NCBI RefSeq assembly: GCF_029633865.1
Contig: NC_079221.1
Span: 4,378,409-4,442,408, forward strand
Direction: 5' to 3'
Origin: Lampris incognitus
Taxonomy: Eukaryota > Chordata > Actinopteri > Lampriformes > Lampridae
Length of the DNA stretch: 64,000 nucleotides
Shown here in pieces: positions 1 through 12,105 of the stretch. The notes beneath the pieces are model-generated. The model saw nothing but the letters and a program-made list of their open reading frames with translations. It was not told where the DNA came from and did not search any database. A program made the position numbers and the translations under genes. Numbering within the stretch: position 1 is the stretch's first letter; the number at the start of each line of letters is the position of its first letter.

Positions 1-3000
1 GCCGGCAAACTTATCAAGGCGTCGAAAGGAATGTCAAACAAGTGAGCAACATGTAACAGAGTTTCAAAGTGACTGGTATCGTTGTGTTTCTGTTCTACAT
101 CTGCAAACAATTGCAACGAGGCTTAATATGATCAAATCACAAGCACATGTAGCACTAACTAGCCCCAACTCCGATCTTTTCACCTCGGCTCCCTGCTTAG
201 TTCCACCTACACTGCATGGTGTCATGTGTCAGATGAGATGTACTCAACAGCAGACACACACAGGTAGTTTTCAACTCCATTCCTATTGTAAAGCTTCCTG
301 TCACCAGTTTTGGTGTACTTTGGATTGGACACTGTAAAAAAAAAAAATGAGTTGGTCATCTAATTTCAGAACACTGGGAAATGCGTTCCAGCAAGAAGCT
401 GTTTTGGAGTTACGGCAAGTCTTGGATGAGCACAACAAGAGGAAAAGGCCTGTATGCAATTTATTTTTTCACTTTAGTATTCTGGTCGGTCAGTCTGTTT
501 GTCTGTCTGTCAGTCAGTCACCCAGCCATATCTCTATACTTGCAATCTCATTTCATTGTTTTGTAATTCCAAAGCTTGATAACGTCATTGAAAAAAATGG
601 AAAACTTCTTGCTGCTAACTGGAATGAGCAACTCAAGGTCAGCATCTTATTCAAAAAATAGAAAATAAAACAATGGCAATGAAAACGAAAAGATTCATAT
701 GTGCCACTTTTGAGCTCATTTCACACAGTATTTTGCAAAAATAAATTAGTTACCATGCATAAAAAACTTTCTCGAATTACTCAAGTTAATTAGGGACTGA
801 TTAAAAATCCTTTATATGACTTTTAATATGTGAATATAAATTGATTTATGTAACCATTTTCAATCAGAAACATGTAAATTTTCGTAGATAATTCCATGTA
901 CGACATCAAATCCTCTTTTGACCAAGGATTTTAATGTTATCGTAATAGAAAGACAGGTACAGTTAAGCTAATTTGCATAAAGACTCATAAAATATTAATT
1001 AAATGCATTTTTTACCTGGTTTCTTGCATTTACTCTGTGGAAACAGATAAAGAAGAAGTTGGTTGGGATAACAAGAGAACATGAGGCTCTATTCAATTTT
1101 GTTGAGAACAACAGGCAAATTTGCACTGAGAAAGAGAAACAAAAGGTACAGTGTTCTCGCTTTTCATCACTACCGTTGTTTTTATTTTTATTTTGGGCAT
1201 GGTTATGTCTTGCTGATGCTGTCAGGATGCTTTATAATGGTGTTCTTTGTTACTTACTACAGATGCTTAACAGGCTCACTAAGTCTGCGGAGACTCAGGT
1301 GCGAGTAGACGAGGAGTACTTTAATATCAACATGGAAGGCCATCACTTCAGACTGAAGTGGGAAAACACGTTGAAAAACTGTTACCAGGTGTGGAGGGAC
1401 AGGCTGCTACACTTACAGTCACTGACACGTCTACATAGAGCAACTCACAACGAGCAGATGCTCGCAAATGGACACTGTGGTAGGGATTGAGCCTGTGACC
1501 CTCTGGCTGCGGGACAGTCTCTTAAACTACAAGGCTATGCTGCTGGCAGAGTTGGTCAACTCCATCGTGACAGTCTAATTTAATACAATTCACCACACAA
1601 TAGATTTTTTTACTCTGACTTATTTGTCACAGGGGGAATGCATCAAGTTTAATTCTATGTATGTGAAATTTACCCGGCAAGTAAAACAGAGGGGTGTCCG
1701 GGTAGCCTGGCGGTCTACTCCGTTGCCTATCAACACAGGGATCGTAGGTTCGAATCCCCGTGTTACCTCTGGCTTGGTCGGGCGTCCCTACAGACACAAT
1801 TGGCTGTGTCTGCGGGTGGGAAGCTGGATGTGGGTATGTATCCTGATCGCTGCACTAGCGCCTCCTCTGGTAAGTCGGGGTGCCTGTTCGGGGGACCGGG
1901 GGGAACAGCGTGATCCTCCCCCGCGCTACGCCCCCCTGGTGAAACTCCTCACTGTCAGGTGAAAAGAAGTGGCTGGCGACACCACATGTATGGGAGGAAG
2001 CATGTGGTAGTCTGCAGCCCTCCCTGGATTGGCAGAGGGGATGGAGCAGCGACCGGGACGGCTCGGAAGAGTGGGGTAATTGGAAATTGGACAGGTACAA
2101 TTAGGGAGAAAAAGGGCAAAAAAATCCAATAAATAAACAGACAAATAATTAAAAAAGTAAAACAAATTCTGATCCCACCCAGTGTAATTATGAATTTATG
2201 CCTCGGTGTCTCCCTCCGTGGCACATCTCCAGTATACTGTATGTGCTCACACTGCAGCAGGGGGATGAGGGTATGGGGTACAGACTCGGGCAACAATTTT
2301 GGTCACACATCGGGGTTCAGTGCCTTATCGAAGGACACTTAAACAGTGCACGTCTTAGCTGTAGCTAAGATCACACTTGTGACATTTTCAGCCAGTCTTG
2401 TTATTTCTTTCTGAATGTTACCTCAAGAAAGGATGACAAAATTACCAGGCAACAGGACAGCACTTAAGGACTCTGATTTAGAGTGAATGTGTGGTACATG
2501 ATGGCATTAAGTATTTTTCCAATGTGCCACGTCCATTTCAGATCATCCAGGACCTGGAGAAGCAGAGGATCGAGGTTTTGTGCAACATCCTGACTAGATA
2601 CAACCTCCACATGTCCAGCTTTGTACAGACTCTCATACATGTGAGACCCTGAACCGTAGGAGACACTCACAAGCCCTCCAAAGACGTCATTATTCACCTG
2701 TACTTTTTCCCCACTTCCAGGGCCAAAGGCAGATAGAGCAGGCAGTCCAAAGGGTCGACGTGGAGAAAGACATACAAAGCCTGGTACAGGAAATCAGAAT
2801 CACAACTGAGGATAACAAAGCAGAGTTTTTAATGACCGATTATTTGGTAAGTATTTGGTAAGTATTTGGTATCTCCTGAAGACAACTGTTGTTGGCTGCT
2901 GTGCCCATTCTCGCATTTAATGTGTAGACATGACAACATGCAGTGCTGTGAAATCATATTCATAGCTAAATAGTTACAAAAGAGGCTATATCTGAATTGT

Positions 3001-6000
3001 GTAAGCTTTATAGCATCTAGCAGGGATGGGCAACATGATCCAGAAAGGGCTGGTGTGGGTGCAGGTCTTTGTTCCAACCGAGCAGTTACACACCTGATTC
3101 TACAAATCAAGGTCCTTAGCAAAAACTATTGGTTGACTAACGGAATCAGGTGTGTAACTGCTTGGTTGGAACAAGACTATCCACCACCCATTATCCAAAC
3201 TGCTTATCCTGCTCTCAGGGTCGCGGGGATGCTGGAGCCTATCCCAGCAGTCATTGGGCAGCAAGCGGGGAGACACCCTGAACAGGCCGCAGGACCATCA
3301 CCGGGCCGACACACACACACACATACACATTCACACCTAGGGACAATTTAACAAAACGAGAAACTTGGGGAAAAAAATTGGAACAAGGCTATTGGTTGAC
3401 TAATAGAATCAGGTGTGTACCTGCTTGGTTGGAACAAAAACCTGCACCCACACCGGCCCTTTCTTTTTTTGGGGGGGTGGGGGTTTCCCCCCTTTTCTCC
3501 CCAGTTGTATCCACCCAATTACCCCACTCTTTTGAGCCGTCCCGGTCGCTGCTCCACCCCCTCTGCTGATCCAGGGAGGGCTGCAGACTACCACATGCCT
3601 CCTCCCATACATGTGGAGTCGCCAGCCGCTTCTTTTCACCTGACAGTGAGGAGTTTCACCAGGGGGACTTCGCATGTGTGAGGATCACACTATTCCACCC
3701 AGTCCCCCCGAACAGGCGCCCTGACCAACCAGAGGAGGCGCTAGTGCTGCGACCAGCACACATGCCCACATCCGGCTTCCCATCTGCAGACATGACCAAT
3801 TGTGTCTGTAGGGACGCCTGACCAAGCTGGAGGCAACACAGGGATTTGAACCAGCGATCCCCGTGTTGGTAGGCAACGGACTAGACCACTGCGCTACCCA
3901 GACGCCCTTCTGGATCCAGGCCCTTTCTGGATCACGTTGCCCATCCCTGCATAGTGCATTTTTGTTGTGGAATGTCTCTGTAGATCTCTCTAAAACTACT
4001 GCCGTGTTATATTCACCAGGAGGAAGACAGCAAGTCACTGATGGGAAAAGACAGACGAAGGGAGGCCATAAAAGTCAAACTCCAGCGGCTGGATGACAGT
4101 ATCACAAAAACAAAGAAGGACTGTGAAGGTAACTAAAGGCTCAAAAGTGTCCTGTATTAACCATTGACCTTGCATTGTGATTACACGAGGGAACCTTTGT
4201 ATTAAGTTTTCATCTTCCCTGGAGTAACAGCTCCATTATTCAGAGGTTGGCAACAGCTGTTACACAACATTTGTGATTCAAAGAGGTCATTGCTGACCGA
4301 GGTCATTCCTTTTCTGCCTTTAAATAGTCTGTAATATTCTCATCAGGGCTTGAGAAACTGATGAAATCCTACTCTGACAATCCATCATTTTCAAACCAAA
4401 AGAACCTTGAAGAAACCGAACAGCTGCTTGACGAGGTACATCAGTTTACATGTATCAAATGAGCATTTTCCAAACCGGAATTGTTTATCTACATGTTCTT
4501 CTTCTTTGTTAACCTGTAGACCACTCTTAAACTGGATCTTCTGGAGGCGACTCATTACAAACTCTCCCTATCACTGTCCGAATTAGACGGAAAACCCAAG
4601 ACATCGTATCGATTCAGTGACAGTATTACAAAATGGAAAGACAAGGTAGGCTAACATCTACCAACACGCCAGTTTATGACCGAGTGTGGGAATATCTGCT
4701 CCAGATGTCTTGATGCACGCTCAAGTGGTCATAATGGTCACAGCAATTTGCATATGAAACTGATTGTTGGTTGCAGTTGTTATACACAGCTGTGCTGTGT
4801 ATAAGGGTGGGGAGGGCATCCGGGTGGCGTGGCGGTCTATTCTGTTGCCTACCAACATGGGGATCGCCAGTTCAAATCCCTGTGTTACCTCTGTCTTGGT
4901 CGGGCGTCCCTGCAGACATAATTGGCCATGTCTGCGGGTGGGAAGCCGGATGTGGGTATGTGTCCTGGTCACTGCACTAGCGCCTCCTCTGGTCAGTCGG
5001 GGTGCCTGTTTGGTGGGGGGGGGACTGGGGGGAATAGCGTGATTCTCCCATGTGCTACATTCCCCTGGTGAAACTCCTGTCAGGTGAAAAGAAGCGGCTG
5101 GTGACTCCACATGTATGGGAGGAGGCATGTGGTAGTCTGCAGCCCTCCCCGCATTGGCAGAGGGGGTGGGCTACAGCGACCGGGACGGCTCGGGAAATTG
5201 GGTAATTGGCCAAGTACAATTGGGGAGAAAAGGGGGGAAAAATAAAAAAACATAAGGGTGGGGATACCTGCAGTCAGCTGAGACTGAAGAAGTCACCTGG
5301 ATGAGTGATGAAACATTTCTCCCAGTAAACGTGTCCAGATGAACTGACTCAACGTTGTTATCGCTTCAGCTCTGTTGTGCAGAAAATCTACCGCCAACGT
5401 AACCACAACTGTGTTCTTGTTCCAGGACTGTGAGCACAGTGTTGTTCAACTTACCCGCCCAGTCAAAATCAGGAAGACGCCTTTCAAATCCCGTCAGTCA
5501 CTGAGAGCTTCAATCATTTATAAGGGACCTGCAAACTCTGTGGTAGCACCACCTGTGGGTCCTTCATTCTGCTCCACCGCCCCAGTCTCTTCTGCCGCCT
5601 CGACCACAGACCCGGCAGCTGAGGAGTCTGCCGGGGCTCTTAATGGAGACACATCTACAAGTGATGACAATGGCAAAGGGCAAGGTGAAGAAAAAGAAAC
5701 AGCTGTAGCCCAAAGTTACAAGGCTTGTTACTGATATGTTTAATTGAGCAAGTTAAGGAATGAAACTGTTCACTGTACAGGTCAAACAAGCGGAGAGTGG
5801 CTCAGTATAGGAAGATGCAAGGCCCTGTATGACTTCACATCGAAACAAGATGACGAGTTAAATTTAAAAGAAGGCAAGTGGCAATTTATTACAGAAAAAA
5901 TACACACAATTTTCACAGAAATTGATGCAAAAATTAAAGAGCTTCATAGAAATAACATAAATAGCCGAATTACACAAACAACTAGGATGGAATGAAGTGA

Positions 6001-6153
6001 TGACAACTTGATTTTTGTTTCACAGGGGATCTTCTTGATATCTACCAAAAGGAGGACAGTGGTTGGTGGTTCGGCATTCTTAATGGGAAGACGGGCCATT
6101 TCCCATCAACCTACGTCGAGGAACTACCCGTTTTAAGTAGTCAAGTCATCTGA
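1..6153 (+). CDS. nostrin: Nostrin (nitric oxide synthase trafficking adaptor), 3' 14 coding exons, 5' end outside window
   Basis: F-BAR/SH3 adaptor that in mammals binds eNOS and dynamin and drives its endocytic trafficking at the plasma membrane. Exons that join in phase: 1-41, 201-263, 370-451, 575-637, 1047-1145, 1263-1388, 2542-2640, 2721-2846, 4020-4128, 4347-4435, 4520-4645, 5426-5684, 5781-5873, 6026-6153. They give 500 codons plus TGA at 6151-6153. Roughly the first 45-50 residues of the protein are missing to the left. The first ~230 residues align with the F-BAR coiled coil ([13 protein letters not shown]-like motif at 1350-1388), followed by an HR1-like coiled region (2721-4645). 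A low-complexity Ser/Thr/Ala linker follows (exon 5426-5684). The C-terminal SH3 has ALYDF, the WW pair and [12 protein letters not shown]. The intron after 5873 begins with GC. Large introns carry SINEs. No disabling change was seen. Confidence 0.93.
1689..2155 (+). repeat. tRNA-derived SINE, family A, copy 1 (nostrin intron)
   Basis: The head carries Pol III boxes (A-box TAGCCTGGCGG, B-box GGTTCGAATCC). A ~350-bp body with conserved blocks follows (TGTCTGCGGGTGGGAAGC; GCACTAGCGCCTCCTCTGG; CAGGTGAAAAGAAG), then an A-rich tail. A perfect 10-bp target duplication, AAGTAAAACA, lies at 1679-1688 and 2156-2165. Confidence 0.85.
3176..3350 (-). repeat. tRNA-derived SINE, family B, copy 1 (partial)
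   Basis: Contains the body blocks shared with the other copies (GCTTATCCTGCTCTCAGGG; TGGAGCCTATCCCAGCAG on the plus strand) but lacks the tRNA-like head. It lies inside the palindromic MITE. Confidence 0.7.
3466..3907 (-). repeat. tRNA-derived SINE, family A, copy 2
   Basis: Inverted copy of the family-A SINE. The tail-side poly(T/G) is at 3466 and the tRNA-like head ends near 3907 (GCGCTACCCAGACGCCC). Confidence 0.8.
4676..5352 (+). repeat. Unclassified interspersed repeat C, copy 1, split by a SINE
   Basis: Shares blocks with the copies near 7.3-8.2 and 11.87-12.07 kb: TTTGCATATGAAACTGAT, AAGGGTGGGGATACCTGCAG, GATGAGTGATGAAAC, GTCCAGATGAACTGA. The end of other copies reads as an inverted repeat of roughly 25 bp, which suggests a DNA transposon of unknown family. 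Confidence 0.5.
4814..5251 (+). repeat. tRNA-derived SINE, family A, copy 3
   Basis: Full-length family-A SINE inserted into repeat C. It has a perfect 13-bp target duplication, ATAAGGGTGGGGA, at 4801-4813 and 5252-5264, so this is a fairly young insertion in a nostrin intron. Confidence 0.9.
5874..6025 (+). other. GC-AG intron inside the nostrin SH3 domain
   Basis: The exon ending at 5873 reads ...AAAGAAG and is followed by GCAAGT, a strong match to the GC-AG donor class. The acceptor is a pyrimidine-rich tract ending CACAG at 6025. Only this junction restores the SH3 frame (LNLKEG joined to DLLDIY). The downstream GT at about 5879 would shift the frame. Confidence 0.8.
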
Positions 6154-6568
6154 CGTGTGACATGCTTTAACTGTACAGACACAAAACACAAATGCATGTG
6201 TCAGTCGAGTCATTCTTAATTTTCTTAAATTCTCAAATGTTGGAATTTGTCAGATCCATTTCATATCAACTAAAAAGCAGCCAACCTTGTGTGTATGTGC
6301 TTACTTGAGTTATAATGTAGAGGTTTATAATGCAAAATAACATTTAAAGTACTTACATTTACCGCTTTCACAAGACAATCTGTTTTTCTAGGTACAATGA
6401 CGTCCAGGAATGAGAAGCAGCATATTCTTACAGGATAAACACCAGGGGGAAAATAGACCACATTTGTGAATCTAATTAAACAAATTATAATATTTACATC
6501 GTCCTAGCTTGAAGTTTTTGCGTTTTAAGTAGGTAATTGTAGATGAGCATATGTCTGTTTAGAAAATA

Positions 6569-6574
6569 TTTATT
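6569..6574 (-). terminator. Candidate spc25 poly(A) signal (AATAAA)
   Basis: This canonical hexamer on the minus strand lies about 210 nt after the spc25 stop codon. Confidence 0.45.
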
Positions 6575-6644
6575 CACAGGGTTTTTTTGTATGTACACTT
6601 TTGAAAGCTGTTAATCGTAGAACATAAAAATTTAACTGTAAAAC

Positions 6645-6650
6645 ATTAAA
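6645..6650 (+). terminator. Candidate nostrin poly(A) signal (ATTAAA)
   Basis: It is the first good poly(A) hexamer on the plus strand about 490 nt after the nostrin stop. It lies in AT-rich sequence and is a common variant of AATAAA. Confidence 0.4.
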
Positions 6651-6783
6651 CTTGATATAAACTAAAATATCTGAGCATGAAACGTCTCAGCTACTTCTGT
6701 ACAAAAACAAGAGCATCACTACAAGCGCCTTTGTCCCATCCAGTCATTCCAGCCCGTGCACGTGCGCCTGCGTTCTGGAGCGC

Positions 6784-9700
6784 TTAAAGGCAACGCGCCT
6801 GACAGACGAATTCTTTCCTGACGTTTGCCAGGAAGGCTGAGAAGTTATTGGTCTCCTGGAGTCTTTTTTCCAAAGCAGGCAGGCACTCGATCGGGGGGTC
6901 ACTGGACAAAACTGGGGCGAGAAGAAAAAAAAAATGTCGGTTTAATTAGTTCTTCACAGTGATGGACACAAACTATAAATTCACATCATTAATGTGACGG
7001 TTTTTACCAGACTGCGTTGTTTTTGCTTTCCGTACAGTACCGCTCAGTGACATGTTTATGAATGTTACCTGCTGCAAGTGTGTGTGTGTGTGTGGGGGGG
7101 GGGGGGCGGCTTAAAAGAAATGAGTATGGGGTCTATTGGTGCCAAAATCCAAAGTGTTGTTATATAGCAACTTGTTGCACAGTATTTACTGATGAACTGA
7201 TGTGAGCAATCCTGTCACAGTACATGTAAGCCCTATTTCACATGTGATTTCGGAGTGTTTTAATGCATGAGCATAAAACTGGTTTTACACATATGTCCTA
7301 ATTCAAAGAAAGTTGAATGGGTTCATGTGGAGACAACGCTTGAGACAAACGTTTCGTCTTCAGTCTAAAGCAGCGCTTCTCAAACCTCTCCTGGAGGACC
7401 ACTTGTCCTGCATGTTTTAGATCTCTCCCTGCTCCAAACACAGCTGATTTAAATGATCAGTTTTATTATTAGGCAGCTTCGGGAGCTCATAACGAGTTGA
7501 TCATTTGCATCAGCTGTGTTGGAGCAGGGAGAGCTCTAAAACATGCAGGACAAGTGGTCCTCCAGGAGAGGTTTGAGAAACGCTGGTCTAAAGTGCCTGC
7601 AGGATCCCCACCCTTATAAACCACACAGCTGCATAATGACCCAAACCAACGATTAATTTTAATATGCAAATATGGGCGTGACCATTAAGTAGTTTCAATG
7701 GCCATGTGTACTACTCACAGAGGATTTGGGAATGTTTGCAATCACAGCATTGTAAGATGGTGACGGATGTACTCTTGACCTCCCCTCAGTTCAGGGATGG
7801 TCATTCCCTCTTCACATAGAGTACATCTGTCACCGATCTGTCGAGGTATGGACACTGTTTGGCATCCTGCTCATCATATTCTTCATAAATTTTATAATTC
7901 CATTATAATGTTGTATTGTGTAACTTGTGTAAACACAACATCATTTGACGTTGTCCGTCTTGGGAGAGAGATCCTCCTCTGTTGCTCTCCCTGAGGTTTC
8001 TTCCTGTTTTTCCTCCTTGTTAAAGGTGTTTAGGGAGTTGTTCCTTATCCAATGTAAGGGTCTAGGGCAGGATGTTGTGTTGCTGTAAAGCCCCTTGAGG
8101 CAAATGTATAATTGGTGATATTGGGCTATACAAATAAAACTGACTTGACTTGACTTAGATGAGTGATGAAACGTATCTGTCAATACACGTTATGTCCAGA
8201 TGAACTGATTCAACTTTATGTGATTTTCTTACCTGGATTACTGAGCATGCATAAAGACATGTGTCCTGACTGCTGATTATCAAGGCTGACATCTTGCTGT
8301 GGTAACTGTCATGGTATCATTTATATAGCAAATGGGAAAAGCTGATGTTGACTTAGTCTCAAGCCAAATGAATGCATTGGGGCAGTTTACATCTTTAGGA
8401 GATGTGTGGCACAATGTGTTATAACCACATGGGGGGGTTAACTACTAAGCATTTGCCTTTTGGAATGTCTGAGATTATAACTAAATCTACAGGTTAGCAT
8501 GTTGTACAGTACTCTAGTTATTGGTTGAACTACAAGATGGCCTTTTCATTTCAGTTTCAAGAGATGGTTACTAGTGGCGGGGCAGAAAAATGTGGATGAA
8601 GACAACAACATAGCATAGGACATGGGTGGTAATGGAAACCTATATACGCACTTGAAATATTTTATGGCAGCCCGGGAACCCATGTCACAATTCTCCAGCT
8701 GTGACAAACTCAGGTTACTGCCAAAAACGTCAGATTTTTTAACATCTGGCTAATGACAGCTCACAGTGGAGAAACTTGCTGGTTGCATCACTGTGTCATT
8801 CAAATCAATAAGTTGGGGCTACATCCGAACCAATCTCAGTCTGTAACGTTACTAAATAAAGAAAGAAAAAAAATTGAAAGAATGTTTTTATGTCAAGAAC
8901 ATGTTTTGCATGTCTTGTAAAGGTGGCCTTGTGGTGATACACAATTGAGGGTAGATTCACCAGGGGCTGCTGCTCCTTTAAGGCAGACATTCAGAGTGCT
9001 GACGTAGGCACTGCTTAGAGTTTTCGGGGTGGAGCCATGTTTGCAGCAGCCTAGCGGTTAGCTGGTTGCCACGAGAGATTGTGCTGTATCGGTGTCGTTT
9101 TGTGTGGCGAGTAAACGGAATTGACTCAACTCGATCTCTCCATTTCATCATTCCTGCACTCCCACAGCCTAATATATATGCAATGACTTTTTGTCCTCTC
9201 TTTCATACTTACTCTGGTATATCCCATCAGCTTGAATTCCCATTATGAAGGTGGATGCATAATCTTCTGCGGGGTTGATGTTGCGGAAAATAAATTGTAG
9301 CTTTTCACCTTTCAAATAAAAACCAAACAAGCAAACAAACAATTAAATCCTTGAACTAAAAATTAATTTTTCCTTTCTTTTCTTGCTTTGAAACCATTCA
9401 GCACTGTTTTCAGTAGATGCTTGCTAGCTAGCTAATCTGTACCAGCATCAGCTTTAGCAATATATCACACTTGTTTGAACTTACAAAGAATCAATTTCCT
9501 GTCAGACTAATTTTATTCACCTGCACCCCCCCCCACACACACACAAAGACAACTGCTGTCTTATATTAATAAGTTTTATCAAAACTGTTGATGATTTAAT
9601 TGTATGCAATATGGGCCTTACCCCGGATTTTTCTGATCTCCAACCCCAAATGTTCCTGAAACACTTCTTTGGCTCTGTTGAGATTCTTCAGTTTCTCTTT

Positions 9701-11546
9701 GTTTACTTTTTTCTGAGATTCCATCACTTAGGAATAAAGAAAAGCATCAGAATACAAAGCATCAGAATAATAGACAACATTTCACAGATGTCTTTGGGAT
9801 GTTTTTTCAGTAACTGTTAATGACCAAAAATGGAGTTAACATGTATTATGCAAGACAATATGTGGCCAAACAGGATCTCTTTTGAGTGTTCTGATCATCA
9901 AACCCAGAAACAGTATGAAGACCGTTTTTAAATATCAACTTACACTTTTTCTTCCTGGCTTGCTCCTCTCCGAGTCTCTGTATCTTCTGGCTCAGGTCAT
10001 TTTTCCGTTCCTCCTTTTGCTTGATGTCAGACAAGGTCTCAGAAATTGAATCCTGTTTCTGCTTAACTGATACAGCCATGTGTTCCAACTCTGATGGAAC
10101 AAAAATTGCATTAGAGTCCTTTGCATTTGTTTTGTAGTAGTGGGTCCAAATACCAAGTAAATTCCAATTGGTACTGGAGCAGAATGTGAAATGTAAGTAT
10201 TACAATATCACTTTATTTCTCTCACAAGAACAGGTAAAAATTGTGCTTTTTCGATTAGTGAAGTACCCAAAAATAAAAATTTAAAAAAGGGTTTTAGTGC
10301 TACCATTAATATGAAACCAAACTAAAAAAATATTTCAAACCTGCAGATAAAAATAAACAAGGAAAAACTGAGTGATTGCAAATTGGCCAGTTGAAAAATG
10401 TATGGAACTACACAGAAAACGTAAAGCTTACCTCTTCTGTATGCCTGCACTGTCTCAAACATTTTTTCATCATCCTTAAATTTCTTTGAACATGTATCTG
10501 GGAAAGAAAAGGGGGAAAGTACTTAAAGCACCTTCCTTTTTGATACTTAATACAACTGATGTATTGAGGACAATAGCTAATTCATAAATACGCAAATAAT
10601 AAAATAGATGCCATAAAAGAAAATTATACACTGCATACAGTTTTGCCCTCAACACAGCAGCAAAATGTGGAAGAAACAGGCAACAAGTACACTGAAGGAA
10701 AAGGAAAGATGTAGCGAACAAGAAGATATGGCAGACCAAACTCATAAAGGAGCTTTTCCAACAAATATGGCAACATCTATAACTAAAACTCAGGTTCAAC
10801 CATGTCTTTTGTCCATCAGAGACGAAGGTGCTGAAACAACACCACTAACCACTGTTTCAATTTGGATGGATGCTGAAACATGAGTGCAGTTATTAGCATC
10901 ACTGTAGGTGTTAGTGAGCCAACAAAAATGAGGCTTTTCAGAATTGTAGCTTGAACCATTATGTAGGTTACAATTTAGATCAAATTAATATGTCATGATT
11001 GGGCAACTGATTGTAATTAGGGCCGAAATAACTATTAAAAGAATTTCACATTTCCCATCAAAAACAAAAACACCCGTATTTCCCTTTAACTAACAATCCA
11101 ATAATCCAAAAACTATGATTTAATTCACTTTGGACAGTGGTATCTGTTGCTGTACAACAGAATTATGAAATTAACGAAGGAGCCACATTCAAGAAGCAAA
11201 TAGTTGTAAAGTAGCACACAGACTCGGCTCTCCATGACTGACCTAGTACATACTACAGCCTATCTACTACATGCTACATGTTTTGAAATTTAACAACAAT
11301 TAGTGTTGAATAACACAGAAAAAAAATTAAAACAGTTGGTGGAATGTAACAGGAAAAATCAAAACCATACCAAAGGCAGATTTCAAAATCTGTTTACTGG
11401 AGTGGTACAACTCCAAACATGCTTCGGTTATCTCCCCAGATGTCGTGACAACAAGTTTGTTATGCGTCTCCTCCATTGATTTGCTGAACAACTCACAGAC
11501 GTTTGAATCTTTAATGGAGGCCATGGTGTTCGAATGATGGATTGAT
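6784..11546 (-). CDS. spc25: Spc25, Ndc80 kinetochore complex subunit
   Basis: Spc25 pairs with Spc24 to anchor the Ndc80 complex at the kinetochore for microtubule attachment. Coding exons on the minus strand: 11371-11524 (exon starts at 11546; ATG at 11522-11524), 10432-10497, 9944-10090, 9622-9726, 9213-9308, 6784-6911. The phases fit exactly: 696 nt, 231 aa plus TAA at 6784-6786 (human 224 aa). The first ~50 residues are a variable N-terminus. Residues ~50-135 form a charged coiled coil (KQKEERKNDLSQKIQRLGEE). The C-terminal globular RWD half contains GLEIRKIRGEKLQFIFRNI and ends NNFSAFLANVRKEF, the two most conserved family blocks. For exon 9622-9726 the upstream acceptor (CTAAG at 9727-9731) was chosen because the nearer CAG acceptor breaks the frame. 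The last intron (6912-9212) holds several repeats. The gene looks intact. Confidence 0.93.
7078..7108. repeat. (GT)n plus poly(G) microsatellite
   Basis: About eight GT units followed by a run of about twelve G, in the last spc25 intron. Confidence 0.8.
7371..7585. mobile_element. Palindromic hAT MITE with perfect 8-bp duplication
   Basis: Terminal inverted repeats of about 50 bp begin CAGCGCTTCTCAAACC and end GGTTTGAGAAACGCTG. The target duplication GTCTAAAG lies at 7363-7370 and 7586-7593. Confidence 0.9.
7826..8155 (+). mobile_element. LINE 3' end (L2/CR1-like)
   Basis: 3' UTR-type sequence ending AAAGCCCCTTGAGGCAAATG...GGGCTATACAAATAAAACTG with a (TGACT)n tail, a widespread fish LINE terminus. 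It is inserted in repeat C inside the last spc25 intron and has no coding part. Confidence 0.55.
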
Positions 11547-11593
11547 CTGTGATGACATAATACAGAAAAAAAGTTTATTGGGTGCGGGTAATT

Positions 11594-11865
11594 AATAATA
11601 ATAATAAACTTTATACAAAGCCTTTCAAAACCATGTTACAAGGTGCTTTACAATACAAGATAAAATAGTAAACACAGTCAAGATAAAAACAAAAACAAAG
11701 CACAAGACCTCAGATCTGCGTTACAGAACAAGGTAAAACAGTCAGGACTCAGGATAAAGATCACAAGAACAGAAAACACAGAACCCGGTAAGACAAAAGC
11801 GGATGATTAAAACAAGTGATAAAACTGGCCAACAACACATTTACTCTAAAAAGCCTTCCTGTAAA
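11594..11865 (-). mobile_element. L2-type LINE 3' end
   Basis: An (AAT)n tract followed by AAACTTTATACAAAGC...TTACAAGGTGCTTTACAA resembles the 3' end of the L2 copy at 40008. It is non-coding and lies just upstream of the spc25 start exon. Confidence 0.5.
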
Positions 11866-11873
11866 AGTACCAA

Positions 11874-12080
11874 AGAAAGTTGAATCAGTTCATCTGCATA
11901 CGAGGTTTATTGACAGATACGTCTCAGGGTAAACTGACTGCAGGTATTCCCCCCTAATAAACGATACAGTGGCGCAACATCAGTTTCATATGCAAATATG
12001 GGCGTAATCATTAGCTAGCGTTTCCATGGCCATGTGCACTATTCACAGAGCATTTGGCCATGTTGTCAAATCTCAGAGAA
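11874..12080 (-). repeat. Unclassified interspersed repeat C, copy 3
   Basis: Begins AAAGTTGAATCAGTTCATCTG and carries the ATGCAAATATGGGCGTAAT and GGCCATGTGCACTATTCACA blocks of the other copies. It abuts the possible spc25 first exon. Confidence 0.5.
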
Positions 12081-12105
12081 GCACATGCAGAAGTGACCTA
12101 CTTAC

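Larger units (their letters stand above)
3021..3949. mobile_element. Palindromic hAT-like MITE split by two SINE insertions
   Basis: The ends are inverted copies (CAGGGATGGGCAAC...TGATCCAGAAAGGGC at 3021 and its complement ending at 3949). The inner arms also match: the gttggaacaa / caggtgtgta blocks near 3075, 3140 and 3405. A family-B SINE (3176-3350) and a family-A SINE (3466-3907) lie inside. I saw no clear 8-bp target duplication. Confidence 0.65.
6154..6783. other. Convergent 3' UTR interval between nostrin and spc25
   Basis: Only 630 bp separate the two stop codons. It is AT-rich with no repeat recognised. A plus-strand ATTAAA (6645-6650) could serve nostrin and a minus-strand AATAAA (6569-6574) could serve spc25. 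If both are used, the two mRNAs overlap by about 100 nt at their 3' ends. Confidence 0.5.
7303..8217. repeat. Unclassified interspersed repeat C, copy 2, with two nested insertions
   Basis: The left end AAAGTTGAATGGGTTCATGTGGA and right end GTCCAGATGAACTGATTCAAC are inverted copies. The inside has the blocks seen in copies 1 and 3 (ATGCAAATATGGGCGTGACC). It is interrupted by a 215-bp hAT MITE and by a LINE 3' end. Confidence 0.5.

Noticed and set aside
1691-1765. Possible tRNA gene at the SINE head (and in the other SINE copies)
   Set aside because: Pol III boxes are present, but the sequence continues into a conserved ~430-bp SINE body with target duplications.
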